Of a DNA stretch of 64,000 bases, positions 24,506 to 33,270 are shown in pieces. The notes below the pieces were generated by a model, which worked only from the letters and a program-made list of their open reading frames with translations, was not told where the DNA came from and ran no database searches. The stretch is taken from NCBI GenBank assembly GCA_013140605.1, contig JABFSL010000001.1:1-64000 (forward strand), in the 5' to 3' direction. This DNA comes from Anaerolineales bacterium (GTDB lineage Bacteria; Chloroflexota; Anaerolineae; Anaerolineales; Villigracilaceae). Within the stretch, counting starts at the first letter, position 1. Every line of letters begins with the position of its first letter. The translations under genes were made by a program, and so were the position numbers.

Positions 24506-26683
24506 TTATCTCTCCACAAAAAATAACATAAAATCTTTGCCCGCGAACGTCGAAGTATAGCGGGTCAACACACCATTCGGGTAGAGTTCTTTAAGAGCAT
24601 TCTCAGTTTTCAGATCCTCGGGCCAGAAGATGAACATCTTCGGAGCTGGCAAAACCAATGTGGCTGAAAAATTCTCAGGCCAGAGCGCAAAATCACGATT
24701 TGGAATACCGGCCCAAACGCCCGGCAGACGCGTATCCACCCAATACGGGAACGGCACGATCCAGAACGTATCCGTCTGCCCATATTGCGCGCGGAAATCG
24801 CTGATCACCTGTCCCATTTCAGAGGTATTCCACGCGCCTCCCCTGAAATTTTTATCGAACTTGTTGAAGACCAGATCAAAATTCTGGTAAGCGGATGCGG
24901 CCAATAAGATACCGGTCAACCCATAGGCGATGAAGAGCCGCTTCCCACTTCGCGCTGCGCCCAGGCCTGTTACCAACCCATCGAGAGCCAGCGCGCTGAC
25001 AAGGATTGCCGGCACCGCCCCGCCGCCCGAGCGATTCAACGCGGGGTTTTCACCGGGATACGCCAACGAAAGAATCGACGGCATCAGCAGCACGGGAATT
25101 GAAACCAGCAGAAGCAAGTCGCGCCAATCACGCTGACGGACATAACGCACGATCAACAAGACAATGCCGATCACGAACAATGCGCCCGTTACCATATCCA
25201 ACGCGGGGCGGTGAGGAAGTGAGTTGACCCAGATCTCACCATCATCCCAATTGAACATCAACATGGCGCGATACAAATTCGACAGGAATATCTGCCAGGC
25301 GGGGCCGGGCAGAGGGACGCTTATCCCGGTCACCTGGGAAATACCGGTCAAACGGGTAATGGCTCGTTCGCCAAAATATTCCGGGAACTCGATCCAATAA
25401 CTCAGGAGAGGTAAAAAGATAAAGAATGAGGTGACCGCAATAATAACCAGCCACAAGACTCCCTGCTCACGATTCCCTTTTGATTGGGCGTGCAGGAAGT
25501 AAATCATAAAAGCGATCACAACGAGGAAAGGCACGATTCGGAACGGGCTGTATCCATGCAAACCGAGCCCGAGGAAAATGCCGGAGAGGATGAAATCGTT
25601 TCGGTTTCGAGTACGCAGGCCGCGGATCAGGTAAAGAAGCGTCGGCGCGGCGAAGAGTGGATAAAGCGGGAAGCGCAATCCAATGCGCGAGATCACGTTC
25701 GGCCAGTAGGCGATCCCAAAAAGAAAAAGCGCGAAGAGCCCCACACGCTCATTTCCCAATTCTTTTCCAAGCAAATAAATATAGGGCAGTGTAAGAATTC
25801 CGAGCAATGCCGTGCCAAGTTTGAGGCTTAAGTACGAAAGCCCGGTGCCAAAAACATTGGCGACCAGCAGTGTCCAGTACATTTGGAAGGCTTCACGGCC
25901 TGTGTTGCGCCGAAAGAAAATGCTGGTATCACCCTGCGTGATATCGTAGACATCCAGAATTTTTTCGGCATGGTCGCTGAACGGTTCCACGGGAACAGAG
26001 TCGGTGCGGTAGAGGCGGTAGAAGATCGTGATCGCAAATACGCCGACAACGAGCGCGTTCCAAACAAGTCTTTTTCTGCGTTCGTCGGGGTCCGCTTCCT
26101 GCGCGATCTTCGGATTTTTCAACCACAACGAATAAACAAGAAGCGCCAGAGACGTCATCCAAAGTGTGACATTGACAACTGAAAACTTCCCGCCGCCGAA
26201 GAACCAAAATGCCAGCAGCGCAAAAATAATGGAGGAAATAAATGGAATGATGCGCGTGCTCATGGGTTCAGGCATTTGCACAAAAACAGGCAGCGCCGGC
26301 AAATGCCATTCATCCTTGATGTAGGCCCAGATCAAAAACCCGATCGCAAAAATATAGAGCGCGACACCAAGGTTGGCCTGCTCACGCATGGACTCCAATG
26401 AAAACTGCGCCACAAGCGCGAGAAAAAGCGCCAGCACGGAACGCCATGGAAAATAAGAAGAGCGCGCCGGTTCTTCCGGTTTGGATTCTTCAATAATGTA
26501 AGCTGTCTCTGCAACAAGGGAGCGATTGAGTTCATCGCGGCGGCGCGCATCCCACAGGGAGCGTATGAAATTGAAGAACGAAGTCCAGTCTTTGGTGACG
26601 GATTTATACAGGTCAAGAACTGTGGGTTCCTGGGACTCTTTATCTTGTAATTCGGGAATTGGGAATTGGGAATGGTTGCTCAT
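24506..26683 (-). CDS. GT39/ArnT-like membrane glycosyltransferase
   Basis: The 725-residue protein has a cytoplasmic N-terminal region of about 85 residues, then around 13 hydrophobic helices and a C-terminal extracytoplasmic tail. The 'SIFFRRNTGREAFQMYWTLL' and 'LGTALLGILTLPYIYLLGKELG' blocks are typical of GT-C glycosyltransferases that use polyprenyl-phosphate sugars. Its first codons are made by a heptanucleotide array (GGGAATT units), giving 'NHSQFPIPE'. The neighbouring methyltransferases and glycosyltransferases suggest a role in cell-surface glycan or glycolipid synthesis. The substrate is unknown. Confidence 0.72.
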   Translation of the reverse strand: MSNHSQFPIPELQDKESQEPTVLDLYKSVTKDWTSFFNFIRSLWDARRRDELNRSLVAETAYIIEESKPEEPARSSYFPWRSVLALFLALVAQFSLESMREQANLGVALYIFAIGFLIWAYIKDEWHLPALPVFVQMPEPMSTRIIPFISSIIFALLAFWFFGGGKFSVVNVTLWMTSLALLVYSLWLKNPKIAQEADPDERRKRLVWNALVVGVFAITIFYRLYRTDSVPVEPFSDHAEKILDVYDITQGDTSIFFRRNTGREAFQMYWTLLVANVFGTGLSYLSLKLGTALLGILTLPYIYLLGKELGNERVGLFALFLFGIAYWPNVISRIGLRFPLYPLFAAPTLLYLIRGLRTRNRNDFILSGIFLGLGLHGYSPFRIVPFLVVIAFMIYFLHAQSKGNREQGVLWLVIIAVTSFFIFLPLLSYWIEFPEYFGERAITRLTGISQVTGISVPLPGPAWQIFLSNLYRAMLMFNWDDGEIWVNSLPHRPALDMVTGALFVIGIVLLIVRYVRQRDWRDLLLLVSIPVLLMPSILSLAYPGENPALNRSGGGAVPAILVSALALDGLVTGLGAARSGKRLFIAYGLTGILLAASAYQNFDLVFNKFDKNFRGGAWNTSEMGQVISDFRAQYGQTDTFWIVPFPYWVDTRLPGVWAGIPNRDFALWPENFSATLVLPAPKMFIFWPEDLKTENALKELYPNGVLTRYTSTFAGKDFMLFFVER
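26647..26674. repeat. Heptanucleotide array at the 5' end of the GT39-like gene
   Basis: GTAATTC GGGAATT GGGAATT GGGAATG are four consecutive 7-mers. They overlap codons 4-12 of the minus-strand gene, so the array forms part of the N-terminus. Confidence 0.7.
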
Positions 26684-26696
26684 TCAACAATACTCT

Positions 26697-27410
26697 TTAT
26701 TTCTTTTTTGCCAACACTAAAATACTTTCGCCCCAGGTCATCGGGAGAAATACGATCCCTGTAATGGCTTGAATCCCGCCTAATGAGCCGAAGAATAATT
26801 TTTGAATTTGTTTCGGCACAAAGCGGATGTATGGCACATCCCAGAAGCCGTCGGAAAAAACTCTTAGCGGGCTGAAGCCCGCATTCCTAATTAACTCGAG
26901 CCATTCCTGCGGCTGTTTCAATGAGATATGCGTCGGGTCCTGATAGCCGATCCACTTGTCACCCTTCCACGGTTTGAGCATCGACCCGAGATTCGGCGTG
27001 GCAAGGATCAGCGTTCCGCCCTTTTCAGTGACACGTCCAATTTCATTGATCGCTTTTTCTGGGTTCGGCAAATGCTCCACGATGTGTTTGATGATGACCA
27101 CATTGAAAGAGTTATTGGTAAATGGTAATTCCTGTGCGGAAGCAGTTTGCAAGGATGATTTGTTGACCACTGCTTTGGATTGCTTCACCGCCCAATGATT
27201 CAGGTCAACCCCGACCGTATCAAACGTATCTTCGAGTTGGGCGACCAAATGCCCCATGCCTGATCCCACCTCAAGCAGACGCGCTCCGCGTTTACCATGG
27301 CGCCGCGCAAGCATGGCGAAGAATCGGTTAGACCACCAATACATGCTGTACTTGGCGAAGGTGATATTGGCGTACGTGTGAGTGGAAAAATATTTTTCGT
27401 CGAATGACAT
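26697..27410 (-). CDS. Class I SAM-dependent methyltransferase
   Basis: The 237-residue protein shows motif I 'LLEVGSGMGHLVAQLE', the acidic 'VGVDLN', and 'VVIKHIVEHLPNPEKAINEIGRV', typical of methyltransferase type 11/23 proteins. It would use S-adenosylmethionine to methylate an unknown small molecule or glycan. A heptamer array occupies the stretch directly upstream of the ATG, and no ribosome binding site is visible there, so initiation may be weak or coupled to the upstream methyltransferase gene. It lies within the glycan cluster. Confidence 0.88.
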   Translation of the reverse strand: MSFDEKYFSTHTYANITFAKYSMYWWSNRFFAMLARRHGKRGARLLEVGSGMGHLVAQLEDTFDTVGVDLNHWAVKQSKAVVNKSSLQTASAQELPFTNNSFNVVIIKHIVEHLPNPEKAINEIGRVTEKGGTLILATPNLGSMLKPWKGDKWIGYQDPTHISLKQPQEWLELIRNAGFSPLRVFSDGFWDVPYIRFVPKQIQKLFFGSLGGIQAITGIVFLPMTWGESILVLAKKK

Positions 27411-27414
27411 GGGT

Positions 27415-27489
27415 TGGACGGTGGACGGTCCCCAAAGGGGATGATATGGACGGTGGACAGCACGGTCAGCGGTCTATCGTCTACGGTCT
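27415..27489. repeat. Heptanucleotide array between two methyltransferase genes
   Basis: The right part reads TGGACGG TGGACAG, CACGGTC AGCGGTC, TATCGTC TACGGTC in perfect 7-base phase. A shorter GGACGGTGGACGG block lies on the left. It covers the whole intergenic region and the last codons of the upstream methyltransferase gene. Confidence 0.75.
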
Positions 27490-28248
27490 CTTTTTAGCAA
27501 TATAAAACGTAAAAGTCCCATTCGCAATTGGGTCCGGCGATGCGTATTTTTTTACGAAGTTTTTCGTGAGAGCCAGATTCCATTCGGTGCGTGAGATGAT
27601 CCACTTGCCTGTTAATACCCGCGCAACTACAGACGGGACGCCGAAGTAATGTCCCCATTCTAACACGCGCATCGCGGAGGGTGAAAAGTAATGCCACCAG
27701 CGTTCGAGTTTGAATCCAGCACGTTCAAGGCGCTGTTCCCAAATATCGGGTTCATCGGCATGAGAAACACGCGAAATCTTGCGGAACCATTCGGTGTAAC
27801 CCTTACCCAAAACTTTTGAAATGGACAATTCGCTTAAGTATCTTGTGTTCGGTACGCAGAAGTAAAACGGCGCATTGGGTTTCAACACACGCGCTGTTTC
27901 CTTAAGCACATCGTCAATGTGCGGGATATGTTCCAACACCGAGTTGCTGAATCCGCTGGAGAAATAATTGGAAGGAAAGGGCGTTTGCGCGCCGTCGGCT
28001 TCCACTAGTGATTTATACGCGCCGAATTTTTTCGCTTCGTGAATGGGACCGTGCCAGGGGTCGAGTCCTACATCCAGTTTTTGATCAAAAGTTAAAGAGG
28101 CAAAATGACCATCGCCGCAGCCCACATCATAGATCGGCGCGGGCAGGGGCAGGTCTTGATAATATCCGCTCTCTATCGCGCGCAGAAATGCGCGGAAGTA
28201 AGGCAGGTCACGGAGTTGTAAGTAAAGGAAATCTTTTTGCGAGCCCAT
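27481..28248 (-). CDS. Class I SAM-dependent methyltransferase
   Basis: The 255-residue protein has motif I 'IYDVGCGDGHFASL', then 'VGLDPW', 'GFSNSVLEHIPHIDDVLKETARVLKPNAPFYFCVPN', the classic methyltransferase type 11 layout. It is a diverged companion of the methyltransferase downstream. Its start directly follows the stop of a PLDc_N-like gene, so they are coupled. The substrate is probably a glycan or lipid intermediate given the surrounding glycosyltransferases (inference). Confidence 0.88.
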   Translation of the reverse strand: MGSQKDFLYLQLRDLPYFRAFLRAIESGYYQDLPLPAPIYDVGCGDGHFASLTFDQKLDVGLDPWHGPIHEAKKFGAYKSLVEADGAQTPFPSNYFSSGFSNSVLEHIPHIDDVLKETARVLKPNAPFYFCVPNTRYLSELSISKVLGKGYTEWFRKISRVSHADEPDIWEQRLERAGFKLERWWHYFSPSAMRVLEWGHYFGVPSVVARVLTGKWIISRTEWNLALTKNFVKKYASPDPIANGTFTFYIAKKRP

Positions 28249-28461
28249 TTATCTAATCTCTGCGGAAGGTTTGATGAGCCAATATGCCAGCGAACCGATT
28301 ACCGGAATAGCACAAATAATAAGCGCCCATATTCCAAGTGTTACGCCACTTAAGTTTTTCTTTCTAAGATCAAGCAGTGAGATGACCGGTAACCCGATGA
28401 ATAGAATGACCGGAAGTATCTGAACAAAAAGCAAACCAGTATTAATGCCAAGGGCATCCAT
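28249..28461 (-). CDS. Small PLDc_N-domain membrane protein
   Basis: The 70-residue protein has two hydrophobic helices with 'SLLDLRKKNLSG' between them and 'WALIICAIPVIGSLAYWLI' in the second, matching the phospholipase D N-terminal (PLDc_N) small membrane domain found as stand-alone proteins in many bacteria. No enzymatic function is known for the stand-alone form. It lies 3 bases after the GT4 gene and abuts the methyltransferase, so it is part of the operon. Confidence 0.8.
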   Translation of the reverse strand: MDALGINTGLLFVQILPVILFIGLPVISLLDLRKKNLSGVTLGIWALIICAIPVIGSLAYWLIKPSAEIR

Positions 28462-28464
28462 TTT

Positions 28465-29628
28465 TTATTTGCTCCTCTTCATCAATCGCTCAAATAACTT
28501 TTCATATTCCTGCGCGATTGAATCAGGGTCATAGGCCTTTTTGATGGCGGCAATATCACCCTGATATTTCTGCGGTTCATCCAATACGCCCAAAATTGAT
28601 TCTGCCAAAGAAGCGGAATCTCCGATTTGAGAGACTACTCCCATGCCGTGCATTTGGACAGGTCTTCGCACCCCGGGCAATCCCGAAGGAACTGACGGCA
28701 CTTTGTTCATCATCGCTTCAATTTGAACGAGGCCGAAGGCTTCTGTGGAATTAAGTGAAGGCACTGTCAGCACATCCAGATTTGGGTAGAAGGCCGCCAT
28801 TTGAATGGGATCGAGGTTGCCGAGGAAAGTCCAATGTCCCTGCTGTTCATATTCATGGATGCGCGGCATGAGCCGGTCTGAGTAGGCTTGTTCGCCCATT
28901 ACGTTTTGATAGGTACCAGCAAATAACACCTGCGCCTTTGGATATTTTTTTAGAATGATGGGAAGCGCATCGAGCAAAACTTCAACACCTTTTTCGGCGG
29001 CGAGACGGGCAGCCATGCCGATGACCGGCTTGCGTTCATCAATGTGATGTTCGCGCGCGAAAGCGGAGACAGCCTGAGGTGTAGGAACAGGCAATTCGAC
29101 CGGAGGCAGGATCGGGGTCAGTTTTGATGCGTAGCGTGAGAGGTAGGGCGAGTTATCCGCATAGTCCTGTGTGTAAGTCACAATATGATTCGCGAGTCGT
29201 CCCGCCATATTGTTTTGGAAATCCACAACAAAATTCACGAAGCGATTGAACCATGTGCGCGTGAGAAACAGATCGCAGTGATATGTAAGCACGGCAGGCT
29301 TGCCAAAAAGACGCGCGCGCAGGGCAACGCCGGGCGCGTCAAATTGCGGAAGGTGCAATTGAACAACATCATGCTGCGCGACGAGTTTCGTAGCGACAAA
29401 GCCGAATGTCGGCGCAATGACACCCTTGCTGACGCGCGCCGCCACTGGAATACGAATGACCTTCACGCCATCCATGATTTCTTCAAGCGGAAGGGACGGG
29501 TCATACTGCGTGGTCATCACGGTTACTTGATGTCCGCGTTTGACGAAGGCGCGCGCGAGGCGCTCGGCGTAAATGGTCAATCCGCTGGTGTGCGGACGAT
29601 AATATGTGAGAACAGTGAGAATTTTCAT
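28465..29628 (-). CDS. GT4-family glycosyltransferase
   Basis: The 387-residue protein has the two-Rossmann GT-B layout: N-terminal 'ILTVLTYYRPHTSGLTIYAERLA', C-terminal 'IGMAARLAAEKGVEVLLDALP' and the EX7E-like nucleotide-sugar motif in 'STEAFGLVQIEAMMNKVP'. It transfers a sugar from an NDP-sugar to a lipid or glycan acceptor at the cytoplasmic face. It is the first gene of a minus-strand run and is divergent from the small membrane gene at 29746, with a 117-base shared upstream region. Confidence 0.92.
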   Translation of the reverse strand: MKILTVLTYYRPHTSGLTIYAERLARAFVKRGHQVTVMTTQYDPSLPLEEIMDGVKVIRIPVAARVSKGVIAPTFGFVATKLVAQHDVVQLHLPQFDAPGVALRARLFGKPAVLTYHCDLFLTRTWFNRFVNFVVDFQNNMAGRLANHIVTYTQDYADNSPYLSRYASKLTPILPPVELPVPTPQAVSAFAREHHIDERKPVIGMAARLAAEKGVEVLLDALPIILKKYPKAQVLFAGTYQNVMGEQAYSDRLMPRIHEYEQQGHWTFLGNLDPIQMAAFYPNLDVLTVPSLNSTEAFGLVQIEAMMNKVPSVPSGLPGVRRPVQMHGMGVVSQIGDSASLAESILGVLDEPQKYQGDIAAIKKAYDPDSIAQEYEKLFERLMKRSK

Positions 29629-29745
29629 AAAGCGGAAAGATTATACACTAAGGGAAACCCGCGCTTTGAAAGTCGGATTGTTGCAACTTTGTGGTTTAAT
29701 TGGGTTAACCATTTCAAGGAAAAATAAATTTCAAAAGGAAAAATC

Positions 29746-30147
29746 ATGACAACCAAGAAGACGGTACAACCTTTGGCAGACAAAGAAGCAGAAATTATTG
29801 AAAATTGGAAACTTCTATTAAAGTGGCTTTTCATTCTTGGCGCGCTTACAGCCGGCGTGACCTATGCGCTCGCGCCGGACACGGGCACTTATCAACCCCA
29901 GGCATTGATCTGGACTTTGATGATCATCGGGATCGTCGTGGGCATCTTTTATTTTGACTCGGATGATGTCATCAACATCGGCCTGCGTTACCTGATCTTT
30001 GGAACGGTCGTTGGCGCGGTGGAAAACCTTTACTTTGTCGGCATCCACATCACCAATTTTTTCCTCGGGATTCGTTTATATCTCGGCCCGATCGTTTTGA
30101 CGATTGTAGTGGTTTATTTTGTGAAGAAGTATTTTTTGAACAAGTAG
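29746..30147 (+). CDS. Four-helix membrane protein of unknown family
   Basis: The 133-residue protein has a charged N-terminus, then four hydrophobic helices (about residues 27-44, 53-70, 78-97 and 105-127) and a basic tail. An AAGGAAAAATC sequence upstream supplies a ribosome binding site. I do not recognise the family. It is a lone plus-strand gene inside the minus-strand glycan region, transcribed divergently from the GT4 gene and ended by a palindromic terminator shared with the epimerase gene. Confidence 0.75.
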   Translation: MTTKKTVQPLADKEAEIIENWKLLLKWLFILGALTAGVTYALAPDTGTYQPQALIWTLMIIGIVVGIFYFDSDDVINIGLRYLIFGTVVGAVENLYFVGIHITNFFLGIRLYLGPIVLTIVVVYFVKKYFLNK

Positions 30148-30212
30148 GGGCAATCATAAAAGATTGCTCTCGGTGGCGTCCCCGCCGCCGGGGACTGCGG
30201 CTTGAGCGGTTA

Positions 30213-30252
30213 AGCAAAAGAACCGCCATGAATTCATGGCGGTTCTTTTGCT
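30213..30252. terminator. Perfect 40-base palindromic bidirectional terminator
   Basis: AGCAAAAGAACCGCCATGAA is followed immediately by its exact inverse complement, with A/T-rich ends on both sides. It sits between the converging membrane protein gene and the epimerase gene, touching the stop codon of the latter. The A and T runs allow it to end transcription in both directions. Confidence 0.9.
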
Positions 30253-31278
30253 TTAAAACAGTTTCTGATTTTCCTTCACCCATTCGAATAACTTCTGCAC
30301 GCCTGCCTCCACATTGATCTTTGGCTTCCAGCCTAATTCCTTTTCGGCCTTTGCAATGTCAGCGTAGAAGACTCTCTGATCACCGGGCCGCCAATCGCCG
30401 CGCGCCACTTCGATGGATTCTCCAATGAGGCGCTCCAGCTTCGGGCCGAACTCGGCCCAGATCGACATCACGTTATCCGGTCCGCCGCCCATGTTGTAGA
30501 CCTGTCCCGCAGAGACATCAATCTTCTCAACTGCGAGATCATAGCCATTCAACAGATCGTCCACATATAAAATATCGCGCACCTGTTTTCCGTCACCGTA
30601 AATGGTAATGTCCCGCCGCATCACAGCGGCGATGATGAACCACGCCACCCAACCCTGATCCTCAATCCCGAATTGGCGCGGACCATAAATGCAACTTTGA
30701 CGGAAGACGATGGACCGTAGACCATACATTCTTGCGTAATCACGCACATATTGATCGCCCGTTCCCTTTGAACAGCCATACGGCGAATGGAAATCCAAAG
30801 GCTGAGTCTCGGGGCAGCCGTTCGCCAAATCCTTGTAGCGCCAGCGCGTGGATTCTTCAAACAGTTCCACATCATCCATACCGCCGTACACTTTATTCGT
30901 GGATGCGTAAATGAAAATTGGATTTCTTCCAGAAAGACGAGCAGCTTCCAACACATTGAACGTGCCCAGCGCATTGGATTCAAAATCATCTCTGGGATTG
31001 ATTACGGATGTCGTCACTGCGACTTGACCAGCTAGATGAACGATCACATCCGCGCCCTTAGCTGATTCAGCGATCCTATCGGCATCGCGCACATCCCCGA
31101 CAACGACATCGAAAGCATTCCCCCCGAATTCCTGCTTCAACCAATCCAAGTTGCGGGGTGCGCCCGCGCGGGAAAAATTATCGTAGATGGTAACCTTCTC
31201 GCCGCGCTTCAACAAACGATGGACATAATTCGAGCCGATAAAACCCGCTCCGCCCGTAATGAGATATTGTTTGGTCAT
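30253..31278 (-). CDS. NAD-dependent epimerase/dehydratase, CDP-paratose 2-epimerase-like
   Basis: The 341-residue SDR protein has the NAD-binding 'ITGGAGFIGSNYVHRL', the catalytic YXXXK in 'SPYGCSKGTGDQYVRDYAR' and 'FRQSCIYGPRQFGIEDQGWVAWF', a block that closely resembles CDP-paratose/CDP-tyvelose 2-epimerases. Such enzymes invert a sugar carbon on a nucleotide sugar for surface polysaccharides. It fits the glycan cluster, but no other CDP-sugar genes are in view, so the exact substrate is uncertain. Confidence 0.88.
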   Translation of the reverse strand: MTKQYLITGGAGFIGSNYVHRLLKRGEKVTIYDNFSRAGAPRNLDWLKQEFGGNAFDVVVGDVRDADRIAESAKGADVIVHLAGQVAVTTSVINPRDDFESNALGTFNVLEAARLSGRNPIFIYASTNKVYGGMDDVELFEESTRWRYKDLANGCPETQPLDFHSPYGCSKGTGDQYVRDYARMYGLRSIVFRQSCIYGPRQFGIEDQGWVAWFIIAAVMRRDITIYGDGKQVRDILYVDDLLNGYDLAVEKIDVSAGQVYNMGGGPDNVMSIWAEFGPKLERLIGESIEVARGDWRPGDQRVFYADIAKAEKELGWKPKINVEAGVQKLFEWVKENQKLF

Positions 31279-31358
31279 GGATTCTTTACCTCTTTGTGAT
31301 TACTTACTGATATTTTGCAACACTCCCCGAAGGGTTGTCACAATCCTTACGACCATAT

Positions 31359-31422
31359 CATCCCTTCGGGATTTGATGATGGTGTTGGCATTTTTCTATA
31401 ATCCTACCATCCCTTCGGGATT
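31359..31422. repeat. Two copies of a CATCCCTTCGGGATT palindromic repeat
   Basis: CATCCCTTCGGGATT occurs at 31359 and again at 31408, 49 bases apart, each with a self-complementary ATCCC/GGGAT core. A related CCCCGAAGGG lies just to the left. The 257-base gap between the epimerase and rhomboid genes holds only these repeats. Confidence 0.6.
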
Positions 31423-31535
31423 GAAGACTTAATAATTCACCTTATGCGCCAATCGTGATTCCCTCCCGAAGGACATCGGGACGATGTGAGCGGCACCGCG
31501 TAAGGTGAGTGATTAAGTAAAGTGCAACGCACTTT

Positions 31536-32189
31536 CTAATAATGCCTTCTTGCAAAAAAGCCAACTGCGAACATTCCGAAAACAAATCCGCCAATGTGCG
31601 CCCACCAGGCCACGCTGTTAATGTCTGCGCCTTGCAAGGCGAGCCAGCCTGAAAATAATTGCGAAATGAACCAAAAGCCCAGAAAAATAACGGCGGGAAT
31701 TTCAATGATCGTAAAAATGAACAAAATGGGAACGAGGCTTGCGATCCGTGCCTGCGGGAAAAGGATCAAATATGCGCCAAGCACCCCTGCAATTGCGCCG
31801 CTTGCTCCGATCATCGGCATATCGTTTGCGGCGGAGAGATACGTTTGCAATGATGCCGCGGCAATGCCGCTCAATAAATAAAAGAGGAAATATCGTCCGC
31901 TGCCCATTTGGGCTTCGACATTATTCCCGAAAATGGCGAGGATCCACATGTTACTTAATATATGGAACCAGCCTCCATGCAGGAACATGCTGGTGAAGAC
32001 CGTGACCCATGTCTCAGCGGGATTGGATGTCAACTGAAACGGAACCAGTCCCCAGTCATGGATGAAGCGGTTGAGTCCCGCTTTGCCCAGTTTTAATTCG
32101 TAGTAGAACACCAGCGCATTTAATATGATCAACATCCAGTTGACAATTGGGAATCTGCGCGAACGCAAGGTGCTGTACAGGGGAAACAT
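31536..32189 (-). CDS. Rhomboid-family intramembrane serine protease
   Basis: The 217-residue protein has six hydrophobic helices with the catalytic serine motif 'MIGASGAIAGVLGAY' and the catalytic histidine in 'WWAHIGGFVFG', plus the early 'FLHGGWFHILSNMW' loop characteristic of rhomboids. It would cleave transmembrane segments of unknown substrates. Its start is directly adjacent to the stop of the YbhN-like gene upstream, so the two are cotranscribed. Confidence 0.93.
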   Translation of the reverse strand: MFPLYSTLRSRRFPIVNWMLIILNALVFYYELKLGKAGLNRFIHDWGLVPFQLTSNPAETWVTVFTSMFLHGGWFHILSNMWILAIFGNNVEAQMGSGRYFLFYLLSGIAAASLQTYLSAANDMPMIGASGAIAGVLGAYLILFPQARIASLVPILFIFTIIEIPAVIFLGFWFISQLFSGWLALQGADINSVAWWAHIGGFVFGMFAVGFFARRHY

Positions 32190-33215
32190 TTATTTTGGTT
32201 CTTCGGCCTTCTCGTTATTTCTAAGATTCATCAATTGGCGATAAACGCCTGAAAGTGTCTGACCTTCTCTCATCAGACCGATACCGCCAATTACACCGCT
32301 ATTTATATAATTGTACAAGCGGGCCGTTAGTGCTACTGCGAGCGAAGTGGATTGATCGCCGGTGAACAATACCAGGGCGGCGCTGACCGCGCCTTCGAAA
32401 GTTCCAACTCCGCCGGGCAGGGCGGGGATCGCACCGCCAAAGGCCGCCGCACCCAAGACAAAGAGAGTCCAGACCGGCTGAGCTTGAGGGAAAAACGCAA
32501 GGATGATCAAATAATAAGAGACCAGCGCAATGGCCCAATCCAATGTCATCCAAAACAGGAAGCGCAGGAAGAGCCAGCCATCGGTTAGAACGCCTAGTCC
32601 CTGAAAAAATGACTCAAGAAAACTGCCGCCGAATTTTTGCAGGGACGGCCAGCGCACGCTGAGTTTGTGGAATAAATCCAGCGCCCATTTGTTATTGCGC
32701 GCCAGCACGTACATCATGATCAACCCAAAAATTACAACACCGCCAACGATATAACCTATTTGTCCTGAACCTTCCGCGCCAACCACAAACGGCAGGGCCG
32801 CGATCAGGAAGGCGGCGGAAAAGGCGAGGTCCACTACACGTTCAATAATGATGGTGGGTAATATTTCGCTGAAAGTCATCCCCGATTTTCGGCTGAGAAG
32901 AAAGGCGCGCCCAAGTTCGCCAAGACGGAAGGGTAAAAAATTATTGAGTAAATATCCTTCGCCCGCTGAATAAAGCACATCCATATATTTCGGCTTATCG
33001 CGCAATAAGGTCTGCCAAACTTTTGCGCGAACGATCATCCACAAAAAGGACAGGATCACCGAGCCAGCCAGAAGCGTGTAATTGGCAGTGCGGATCGCGT
33101 TCCACATTGTGCCGAAGTCAACGAAATATAAAATGGCGGCGATCAGCGCAATGCTGATCAGCGCGCCGGGAAGCCAACGTTTAGAATCTTTGAGGAATTT
33201 TGACATGGGGTTCAA
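32190..33215 (-). CDS. Lysylphosphatidylglycerol synthase TM-region/YbhN-like flippase
   Basis: The 341-residue polytopic protein contains 'NNFLPFRLGELGRAFLLSRKSGM' and 'TIIIERVVDLAF', the hallmark blocks of the LPG_synthase_TM (UPF0104) family, which includes the flippase half of MprF. No aminoacyl-transferase domain is attached. Family members are thought to move or bind lipids and lipid-linked sugars, which would fit the preceding glycan genes. A long hairpin lies upstream, between this gene and lepA. Confidence 0.88.
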   Translation of the reverse strand: MNPMSKFLKDSKRWLPGALISIALIAAILYFVDFGTMWNAIRTANYTLLAGSVILSFLWMIVRAKVWQTLLRDKPKYMDVLYSAGEGYLLNNFLPFRLGELGRAFLLSRKSGMTFSEILPTIIIERVVDLAFSAAFLIAALPFVVGAEGSGQIGYIVGGVVIFGLIMMYVLARNNKWALDLFHKLSVRWPSLQKFGGSFLESFFQGLGVLTDGWLFLRFLFWMTLDWAIALVSYYLIILAFFPQAQPVWTLFVLGAAAFGGAIPALPGGVGTFEGAVSAALVLFTGDQSTSLAVALTARLYNYINSGVIGGIGLMREGQTLSGVYRQLMNLRNNEKAEEPK

Positions 33216-33220
33216 TTACG

Positions 33221-33267
33221 AATACCCATTTACCAATTTCACAACATGTAATTGGTAAATGGGTATT
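33221..33267 (-). terminator. Hairpin terminator downstream of lepA
   Basis: AATACCCATTTACCAATT and its exact inverse complement form an 18-bp stem around an 11-base loop, four bases past the lepA stop codon. It separates lepA from the YbhN-like gene. Confidence 0.8.
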
Positions 33268-33270
33268 GAA

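Noticed and set aside
31359-31422. CRISPR-like pair of palindromic repeats 49 bases apart
   Set aside because: Only two short copies exist, with no further regular spacing and no cas genes nearby, so it is treated as an intergenic palindromic repeat.
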